From the NCBI RefSeq assembly GCF_028502605.1, contig NC_079236.1, forward strand, positions 2,108,001-2,172,000: 64,000 nucleotides of DNA. Direction: 5' to 3'. The DNA is from Trichoderma breve. Its lineage: Eukaryota > Ascomycota > Sordariomycetes > Hypocreales > Hypocreaceae. Of the stretch, positions 55,890 through 64,000 are shown piece after piece. Every line of letters starts with the position of its first letter. The stretch's first letter is position 1. The notes beneath the pieces are model-generated. The model saw only the letters and a list, made by a program, of their open reading frames with translations, searched no databases and had not been told where the DNA came from. The position numbers and the translations under genes were made by a program.

Positions 55890-57830
55890 CTAAAAGACGG
55901 TTCCCTTGACCTGCTTGTGCTCTCTTACATCGATGTTTCTCCACATTGCCGTGCCAACGACAGATAATGATAGCACAGCAGTACCAGCAATCAGCATCAT
56001 TTTCTGGCTATCACCATAGGCCTGCTGAATAGCGATACGTTCGGGAGATCCCATCGGGTATGACAGTTGAACATCCAGACTTCCGTAGATGTCTGTAAGA
56101 TTTCCTTGCGCGGACTCAGGAAGATATTGTCCCAATTTCTTGGGGAAAACGGCTTGCCACACTGCAGCGGCGACAGTTGATCCAACGGCACCACCAATAG
56201 ACGAAGCCATTGCCTCTATAGCCAGCACAACCGCAACATACTGGTGAGAGGTCGCTGCCATGGCGGCGGTCTGTTCGCAGATAACAATGGTGCCACCAGC
56301 AAAGGCAATGAAGATTTGGCACATGATAATGTATCCTGATAGCAAGGGGGGAACTATTAGCAAGAGGTACAGTTGAAATGTTGGTTAAGGGATGGCCGAA
56401 GGCTTACCTATGTTAACATCGGGCTGACGGAAGTGAATCATCAAGCCAACGCCGAGAATGGTGACTGGGACTCCAAAGAAGAGGCAGATGGGCTTGAACT
56501 TTCCAGTATAGCGGATGACGAAGCCGACCAAGATTGCCCACAAGCAGGAACTATTGTCTTGTTAGCGATACAATCACCCATAGAGATGGCTTCTCGTCTC
56601 ATACCCTATGCTATAGATGTTGCCAACATAGCTCGACTCAGTAACGTTAAGCCCGTTGACCACTTGGAGGAAGCTGAGGAAGTAGCTGTCCCAAATATAG
56701 AAGCTGACGAAAACAGAGGAAGCGAGGATATTGGCGCCAATAACGGTGCGGTCCGTGAGAAGAGAGTAAGGAATAAACGTAACGGCCGCAAAAAACCGTT
56801 CCCAAATGGCGAACACGATGAGAGCGACGAATCCTCCAACCAAGAGGCCGATGATGAGAGGCGATTTCCATCCATCCGATTGGTAGGAGTAGATGTTGAA
56901 GGGGAGGAGGAACATAGCCAGTCCTCCAGACAGAACAAGCAGTCCAACGATATCAAACTCTCGACCGTAGTAGACCAAAGATTGGATAAAAGTACCCTTG
57001 CTTTCTCGCGGGCGGATTATGCCGAGCTGCTTCGCCTTCTTGTTGTAGTGCATGAAGAGGAAGAAAAGCGGCAGGGTGATGACCGGAGTAATGATGGCGA
57101 AGCTACCAAACCCCCATCGGAAACCGGGTCCTTTCAAGAAGGCACTGGAGATAGGACCGGAGAGCCATGTGGTAATGATGTAGGGCGAACTACTATAGGC
57201 GAAGATGAGGCCTCTGTAAACAACTCTGTGTTAGCCTTCTTCCACATTTGTGATGTACGGGTCACGTTGCCAAACTGACCGATTGCGCAGAGATGTTGTA
57301 TCTGCGAGGAAGATTGATAGCGAATAGTCCAAGCCGTTGTAGCCAACCCAATAGAATACCTGTGCAGCGGCGTAGGTCTCAACGTTATTGCAGCCAGCCA
57401 TCATAATCAAGCCAAGTGTAGTAAACGCGATGGCGAGAACATAACCCTGTGGACGGCCAAAGATGTCGAGGACCTTGGCCAAGGTCAACTTGAAGACACC
57501 TCCTATGATGCTGCTCATGACGGTGACAGTCGGCGTTAGGGAGTGCTGCTGAAAGGCAGACGTGACCCAGGGCGTCAAGTTTCCAGTTGTGCCTTGCTGC
57601 ATGCTGTCGACAAAGTAAATCACCCAGATCATGACAAAGGCAGTCCCGAGTGCGCTTTTGGTCCAGACGGAGGTGATGGCCTCGATGTTCTGCACACCGG
57701 CCTGCGCCTTGGAATCGGGGCCGTCATCCTGGTCGGAGTCTTGAGGGCCGCCGACATTGATGTCTAGATGGCTTTTTCCAGTCTCACCGCCGTCGACGTT
57801 GTCGCGCTCGGGGGCTTTTTCGACGGACAT
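55890..57830 (-). CDS. mirB: Siderophore-iron transporter, MFS (SIT/MirB family)
   Basis: Four exons: 57830-57280, 57213-56605, 56550-56408, 56335-55890, giving 582 aa and about 14 membrane segments. Family marks include SVWTKSALGTAFVMIWVIYFVDSMQQGTTGNLTPWVTSAF at TM1, IGGVFKLTLAKVLDIFGRPQGY, the VFYWVGYNGLDYSLSIFLADTTSLRNR segment, and a long extracellular loop before the last TM (PKKLGQYLPESAQGNLTDIYGSLDVQLSYPMGSPERIAIQQAYG), which is characteristic of siderophore carriers. SIT proteins bring ferric siderophores (MirB: triacetylfusarinine C) into the cell with protons. The next genes make the acyl part of a fusarinine-type siderophore, so the cognate substrate may be that one. Start 57830 (MSVEKAPERD) is preferred to an in-frame upstream Met at 57857. 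The exon 1 donor is GTCAGT. Confidence 0.88.
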
Positions 57831-59056
57831 GGCTTTGAAAGAGACAATGTTAGCCACTTCTGTCTGGAAGAGAATCTTACACCATTATCGTCGCAAGTCG
57901 AACGGCTTCAAGCCCGTCTTTATGGTTAAAGTTAACCACAACTAGGAAGGGGCTTCACTTACTGGATCCGTATTTTGCAGCTGTTAGAGCTCAAGAGTCG
58001 ATGATCCCGACCATCGAGGCCATCAGCAGGACCAACGCTACTACTTATTTGCCTCCGAGGTCACGGAAGAAGAAAGACTGAGGAGTTCTAGATTTTGCCG
58101 CTGACATGGATGACGAAGAGGTGTAGACAGGGTTCGAGGATAGTAGTCGCATGCGGCACTAGTCGTCACTGCACCTACCCAATCAATCTATTCCATGTTT
58201 CATACGGAGTACAATAGACTTTTGATATGGACCACTTTCTTCCATGACTTTTCGGATTTCAATCTTCGTTGGGAACATGAAAAGGCCAATAAAAGGCTAG
58301 AATGGAAAGGATATGCGGCCGCCAGCACTCCGTCGGTCTCCATCTTGGCCTGGGATCGAGGACGTAGTTCCAACATCCATCTTCTTAGTGTTTTTAGTAT
58401 GGATGTGCCGGAATGTGGCGGTTGACCCAAGTTTCCATGTAAGAACTACTCATCCACCAAGTTTTTGCGCGGCCAACGTACAACATACAAGAGGCTGGTC
58501 GGCACTTTTTGCCGCGTAAATGATGGTCTTGTGCTACTATTTCGTAGCCGGGGCAGGGTTCCATCCTTTCTGTTAGGCTATCACTTGTGTTGTCGCACTA
58601 ACCGGCAGAGACCCATCGTTTCTGTGCCGTAAAAGATTTTTGTTGCCCTCAATCGTTATCACGGCGGATATAGCCAACGGCAATTCCAGGTGACATATCC
58701 TGTCATCCTGTCTCAACAAATGGAGCATGCTCTCTTCTTATTCTGGAGCCGTGATTCACACTCACCCGTCAGTCCCATAAAGGGCCCGAAGCTACAGCAC
58801 CTTGGCAGTTCGAATAGAGAATCATGTAATATGCTGTTGCCGTTGTTGCTGCTGCTGCTAAAGTTGAGACCTGAGCATCATTCAACCGATGGTGTGTTCT
58901 TGTTCTCGAAACGGGTACTCGGCACTTCTTGTGCTCCATGGATAGGGCAAAACCGCCGACGAAGATCAACTTTGCGTATTCAGCAGCTTCCTAGTCTAGT
59001 GCAGAGAAGAATACGCATGGTTGGTGGAGAATCTCCCAGGAGGGAAACGACTCGAA

Positions 59057-59065
59057 TTATCAGAT
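59057..59065 (-). promoter_or_regulatory. Putative SreA iron-repressor site (ATCTGATAA)
   Basis: Plus strand reads TTATCAGAT. Perfect ATCWGATAA on the minus strand in the divergent mirB/sidF promoter. Confidence 0.6.
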
Positions 59066-59120
59066 CATGTATATGTCCAGGGCTTGGATGCTTTTAGCCG
59101 CTCCGACAACCGGATGAACC

Positions 59121-59138
59121 CCAATAAAGTTATCTGAT
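59121..59138. promoter_or_regulatory. CCAAT box with adjacent SreA site; possible HapX/CBC element
   Basis: CCAAT at 59121-59125 is followed by TTATCTGAT at 59130-59138 (minus strand ATCAGATAA, a perfect SreA consensus). The terminal GAT lies 10 nt after CCAAT, close to the 11-12 nt spacing reported for bipartite CBC:HapX sites. Iron-replete repression by SreA and iron-starvation control by HapX could therefore share this segment; the HapX part is weaker. Confidence 0.5.
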
Positions 59139-60196
59139 CCGCCCAAAGCGCAAGGATCGGGCGCCACTCTCGTGCTAGTAACGACTCAGAACAGAATCCA
59201 GGCACAAAGAAAGAATAACTGAATTATTACGAAATCAAAAGAAGAAGAAAAAGAATTGTTTTGGGGGAAAGCCAAGGAACTGGACCGAATATGGAGCGTC
59301 TGAGCGAGAGGCGGAGAAGAAAAACTCTGCAGGTGGGAAGCCTGAGCAGATTATCTCCCAGACTGATTGATTAGATCCACTGATCTAGCCCCGACCCAGC
59401 AGGGTTGCATCGCCTATCCTTCGGTCGATGGACTCGGCTGGGCTAAGCTGGTTGACTCGTCGCTTTTTCTGCCTCTTACGGACACTGAATGTACTGTACA
59501 AGCACAAGCACACACATGGGACTGGGATGATGCAGGGGAGGGGGTGTGAGGTCACGTCCAGGATAGTCCAAGTTGGAGTTTTGGCCTATTCTTCCAAACT
59601 TTGTCTCTGTACCTGTACTCGAACCAACACCTGGACCTGGTCATGGATGGACTTTTCCTCCAACTCGTACGAGCCTAGAACTACCAAGCATACCGGTCGG
59701 TGCATTCTCGCTGCGTGGTGATCGGCCGTCGATCCTTTCGTCACTCACGGCACGAAAAATACATCCGAGCGTCACCTATAGCTCCAGTCCCGAGGTGGTT
59801 TACTCATGACTTCAGCTGTCTCCATGTAGGTAGTACCGTGGCATACACATGCTAGGGCTGGGCAAATTATGTGCATGTACCGAGTATGAGGCGGAAAGGT
59901 GCGGGCATGAAGCCCCCTTCGTGTCAAGTCTGTCGGCCGAGGCAGCTTGGCAAGCAGCCACTTGTTTGCGGGTGAAGCTCTACCTACAGCTGCTGTATTA
60001 GTAGTAGGTAGGTAAATCTATTATACTTGTAGTATTTAGGTGTTTTTGCTTTTTTTTTTATTTGACTTCCCTTCTTTTGCTGCCAATTTATCATTACACC
60101 TTTCATTCTAGCTTTGGATTAGCAGACGACTTACACGCCGTCCTGTTGAAATCTATCCTATTGTTATTCCTTGTTTCACAGTAAACCAAAGCTGCA

Positions 60197-61647
60197 ATGG
60201 CTGCTGTTTCTCTTTCATCAATACCCCCTGATCAAACGGTGATCAAGCTTCCTCATCCTTATCACACCGAATACACCATCCAAAAAACCTCGGTCGAGCC
60301 AGCCGCAGACAACAATGTTGAACACTATCGTCTCAACATCAAGCCCAACGCCTCTTCCGGAAAGAAGCCTCCCGTAGAGCTTCACGCTGCCCACGCCGTC
60401 TTTACTGAGCCAATTGATCTCAAATCAAGCGAGCTGCCGCCGACCTCAAATAACAGCGCCTGGGCACGCGCTAGAAGATCACCATGCGCAACCGTGTCCT
60501 GGGATACTCTTACAGAGCGTCCTACTTTGGCGCAAGCGTGGCTGATACTCTATGTATTGTTTACCACGCGACCTTCTACAGAAACGCTCAGACTTGAGCT
60601 CACCGGCGCAAACGCCATTGTCTTGGGGCAGCAACTGAAGGATGTTGCGCTCGCCATTGACCACCCGCTTCGCCCTCAGGAGCAGCCTGGGCCATCCACA
60701 ACGACAGATAGTATTGTCGTGGTGGCCTTGCGATCAACTTTCTGGCAAGGCGCTGGATCTCCTTTCGGTCCTCGACCTGTTTGGTGCCCCGAGGAGTCTT
60801 CATCGGCTCTGCCCTCATCCAACCCGTTGCACTCGTATCCCCTCACGCCTCTCCAGCATACAATGACGATTACTTCGGCCGGCGATCCTCAAGATCCTGA
60901 TCGACGCCAGCAAACATGGCACCCAATTCGCCCCGCCAAGCCAGCTCCTGGCGCCGTCATCTATAGTCGATGGATCCCCCATTTGCAAGAGACGTTTTCG
61001 ATGGTGTCGCTGGATTGGCAAGATGCTGAGCATTTGAGGCTCTTCCATGAGTGGCAGAATGATCCTCGTGTGTCGCAGGGTTGGAATGAGACGGGAACTC
61101 TGGAGCAACACCGAGAGTATCTACGAAAGATGCACGTTGATCCGCACCAAGTTGCCGTTCTGGCTAAGTGGGACGACGCCTACTTTGCATACTTTGAGAT
61201 TTACTGGGCCAAGGTAAGAGAAATAAACACCATCACAAGCTCTAGATTACAATCACAATGAAAGATACTGACTCAATTGTATAGGAGGATCGGCTCGGAA
61301 GCTACTACGACGCCGGAGACTTTGACCGCGGCCGCCACTCCCTCGTTGGCGATGTCCGTTTCCGCGGCCCGCACAGAGTATCGGCATGGTGGAGCAGCTT
61401 GATGCATTACCTCTATCTGGATGATCCTCGAACCATGTATGTCGTGGGCGAGCCCAAGGACAGCAACTCGACAGTCGTCATGTACGATCTCATCCATGGC
61501 TTTGGCCTTGACAAGTTTGTCGACCTGCCGCACAAGCGCAGTGCTTTTGTGCGCTGCCACAGAGACCGATTCTTTCAGCTTTGTCCGTTGGGGGATAATG
61601 AGAAGGCTGTCGGTGGTATGAGGATTGGGCTGGTTCCGAAGTTGTAG
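60197..61647 (+). CDS. sidF: SidF-like hydroxyornithine acyltransferase (siderophore biosynthesis)
   Basis: Two exons, 60197-61213 and 61285-61647, giving 459 aa; A. fumigatus SidF is about the same length. The C-terminal 190 residues form the IucB/RhbD/AlcB-type GNAT domain: [31 protein letters not shown], then [35 protein letters not shown] and [15 protein letters not shown]. SidF transfers anhydromevalonyl from CoA to N5-hydroxyornithine, the fusarinine building block. The related SidL transfers acetyl and is cytosolic. The protein ends PKL, a recognised variant PTS1, and the neighbour is a SidI-like ligase; both favour SidF. Promoter GATA sites predict induction under iron starvation. Convergent with the ligase, 219 nt away. 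Confidence 0.87.
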
Positions 61648-61866
61648 GTGCATGATAGAGAGTGTTTGAGTAAGACTTGGTGGAAGTAAATGTTCATGTA
61701 GTTCTATAAAATACATAGGTTGTTTTGAGATGCCAGTTATCTCCCAAAATTCCAGTTATATATACAATAAAAAACTTCGATATCTTCATTTTATCAAGCA
61801 AAAACACATAAGCTCTCTATTTAAATCACATCCTCCATCTATATACATGTACTCTATAGAACTTTT

Positions 61867-63717
61867 CTACAGCTTCGAAGTCTTCGCCATCTTACTCAAA
61901 ATCTCATCTCCCAGCTTGGCCATCTCAAACTTGCGAATCTTTCCGCTTCCCGTCAGAGGCACATCCGCAGGCACGCCATCCTGGCCCAGCCAAAACACAT
62001 GCGCCGGTGCTTTGTGATTGCCCAGCGTCTTGCGAACCCAATCTCTGACTTCTTGGTCTGTCAACTTGTTGCCGTTGTCGCCAAGCTCCACGAACGCTCC
62101 GACAACCTCTCCGTAGTGTTTGTTCTTGAGGCCGACGACGATGGCGCGAGAAATGGAAGGATGGGCCACGAGGCGCTCTTCGATTTCTAGGGGATAGATG
62201 TTCTCACCACCTGTGTGTACGAGAAGCATTAGATTGGAAGCTGTGAAATACATTTTGAGTTTGATCTTACCTCTGATAATGATGTCTTTGAATCTTCCTG
62301 TGATGGAGCAGTAACCCTCTTCATCAAACACGGCCTCATCACCAGTATGTAGCCACAGCACTCCCGCCGCGTCGCGAATCATTGTCTCATTAGTCTTTTC
62401 CGAATTGTTCCAGTATCCAGCCTGTAGCTGATATCCAGCCATACAAAGCTCGCCTCGAGTGCCAATCGGCACAATGTTACCGTCGCGATCAACAATCTTG
62501 GCCTGCGCGTGTGGCATCAGTGTCCCAACTGTCGTCAATCTCCTTGTTATCGCGTCGTCCGTGAATGCATTGAAGCATGTAGGTGAAGCTTCCGTGAGAC
62601 CATAACTGCTAGTAAACTCGGTCATACCAAAGCGGTTGACCAGAAGCTCCATCAAGTATCGCGGAACCGGGGCGCCAGCAATGATGCCCGTGCGGAGCTT
62701 GTCGCACTTGAAGTTGGCCGGGGGTTCGGCCTGGAACAAGGAATCAAACATGGCCGGAACTCCGTGGATAGCAGTGCACTCTTCGTCGGAAATGGCCCTG
62801 AGTGTAGAAGGAATGTCAAATACCTCTGCTGGGTAGACAATCTTGCCGCCGTGAGTGACGATGGCCAGGAGGCCGAGGACAAGGCCGAAGCAGTGGAAGA
62901 GCGGCGGCGGGCAGCACAGGACGTCTGAATGTGTCAGGCGCATTCTGTCACCGATGAATCGAGAATTGTTGACCAGATTACTACAGAGAATGAAATGTTA
63001 GCATAGGCGAGACGAAGAGAGCAGAGAGCAGGATTAGATTGAAACATACTGATGTGTTAGCATTGCTGCCTTTGGTAAACCCGTTGTGCCGCTTGTAAAC
63101 TGCAGATTGACAACTTGGTGAGGAAGGACCTTGCTCATAGCTCTATACAGCTTCTCGTGGCTTTGTCGAGAACCCGCTTTGACGAGCTCATCATACGTTG
63201 GGTATTTGTCGCCCTCCCCCCTCAAGATCACAACCTGGATGGGAGAAGCTTCATTATGCAAATCCTGCAACAGCGTCGTGTTGTCCGTCCGGCCAATTGT
63301 ACGAGTCACAAAAAAGACCTTGCAATCGGAAAAGGTGAGGCCGTACTTTGCTTCGGTCGCCGTGTAAGTGTTGTTCAAGATGACGAGGATGGCACCGATC
63401 TTGGCGACGGCAAAGAAAACTGCGGCGTATTGCTCACAGTTGCCAGCCATTATGCCGACACGGTCACCGACGCCAATGCCCATATTGAGTAGAGATTGGG
63501 CCAAAGCCGAGCTTTGCTGGTTGAGTTCGTGATATGTCCATCGCGCGCCTGTCCATGGAATAACGAGGCACTCTTTGGTGCCATATTGGTAGGTCTGGAG
63601 CTCGAGCAGCTCGCCGAGAGTCAGGTCGACGAGAGGAGGATCAGATGGGCCATGGAGCAGAGAAAGCTTCTGGGTAGGCGCTGTAGGATCTGGCTGGATG
63701 GCTGTTGGAGCGTCCAT
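61867..63717 (-). CDS. sidI: SidI-like acyl-CoA ligase with peroxisomal SKL end
   Basis: Three exons: 63717-63050, 62980-62271, 62210-61867, giving 573 aa. An ANL-superfamily adenylating enzyme: AMP-binding P-loop LQFTSGTTGLPKAAMLTH (about 208-225), SSYGLTEASPTC (A5), [38 protein letters not shown] (A7-A8 hinge), and the catalytic Lys in LTGSGKIRKFEMAK (A10). SidI activates mevalonate to mevalonyl-CoA, which SidH dehydrates and SidF transfers to hydroxyornithine. Medium-chain acyl-CoA ligases look similar, so the substrate rests on the context beside SidF. The C-terminus KTSKL is a canonical PTS1. The last intron (62270-62211) is 60 nt, free of stops in frame; retention would insert 20 residues in the hinge. 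Confidence 0.84.
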
Positions 63718-64000
63718 GTTGGCAAGCTGATGTCTTGATAGGGAGCTTGTAAGTGAGAAACTCTATTATTACAGCTTCCACAAAGACTTCACTGCCTACA
63801 GTATACAGAAATAACGAGAAAATGATCCTTCTATCTGTTAATTGGCGCTTCTCCTACGTAACCGAGGAACTTGCTGAATTGGTTGATCGAATCCAGCCCG
63901 TCTGTCACTTCTAGACCCACTGCAAATCCGGCTATTTGACACCAAACAAAGCCTAGCAGCTCATGTATATCATATTAACCTGACAATGTGCCAAGCTGAA
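63718..64000. other. Upstream region of the SidI-like gene, to window edge
   Basis: Contains ATTGG boxes (inverse CCAAT) at 63841 and near 63877 and a GATA core (plus strand TATC, near 63832), but no perfect SreA consensus. No coding region was seen before the edge. Confidence 0.5.

Larger units (their letters stand above)
57831..60196. promoter_or_regulatory. Divergent promoter of the MirB-like carrier and SidF
   Basis: 2.4 kb without a supported gene between divergent start codons. Two perfect SreA-type sites lie near the middle (59057-59065 and 59130-59138), with a CCAAT box beside the second. The 200 nt before the sidF ATG are T/C-rich. Confidence 0.6.

Noticed and set aside
56373..57278. 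301-codon acidic plus-strand frame
   Set aside because: Antisense shadow of the MFS transporter; charged composition is the complement of hydrophobic codons.

Overview
The window is about 64 kb of nuclear DNA from a filamentous ascomycete. Small introns (51-252 nt, GT...AG, several with a CTAAC branch site), pyrimidine-rich promoters, long intergenic spaces and the gene repertoire (LIM-binding PtaB type, HbrB, MirB-type siderophore carrier, SidF/SidI) point to Sordariomycetes, probably Hypocreales. That placement is inference from gene types; no rRNA or other marker is present. I found no tRNA, rRNA, transposon or CRISPR array.

Layout. 0.2-10.1 kb: mitochondrial S-adenosylmethionine carrier, a WDR48/Bun107 WD-repeat protein, a tiny cysteine-rich protein, and a three-KH-domain RNA-binding protein. 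10.1-19.6 kb: mostly non-coding, with a second small cysteine-rich protein and a DUF829/PaxU-like protein. 19.6-27.9 kb: a secreted pepsin-type aspartyl protease, a long geneless stretch, a bifunctional 6-phosphofructo-2-kinase/fructose-2,6-bisphosphatase and an unknown Pro-rich protein. 29.3-31.9 kb: PtaB-like LIM-domain-binding co-regulator. 34.3-34.9 kb: two box C/D snoRNAs, an snR190-like RNA and U14, each in its own intron of what looks like a non-coding host transcript. 35.6-47.3 kb: HbrB (TORC2 Bit61-like), Gon7 (KEOPS), Vps39/Vam6 (HOPS) and an SPX-domain low-affinity phosphate transporter.

48.4-63.7 kb: an iron/siderophore cluster. In order: a full-length ABCB exporter (SitT-like), a divergent AIF/AMID-like FAD oxidoreductase, a MirB-like siderophore MFS carrier, a divergent SidF-like hydroxyornithine acyltransferase, and a SidI-like acyl-CoA ligase convergent with sidF. 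Both biosynthetic enzymes end in peroxisomal PTS1-type tripeptides (PKL, SKL). The two divergent promoters of the cluster hold four perfect ATCWGATAA sites, the consensus of the iron repressor SreA; my eye scan of the remaining sequence found no other. The NRPS (SidD/NPS6) and the hydratase SidH are not in the window and may lie beyond its right edge.

All exon coordinates were read by hand from splice signals and frame continuity; every spliced model given closes to a whole number of codons.
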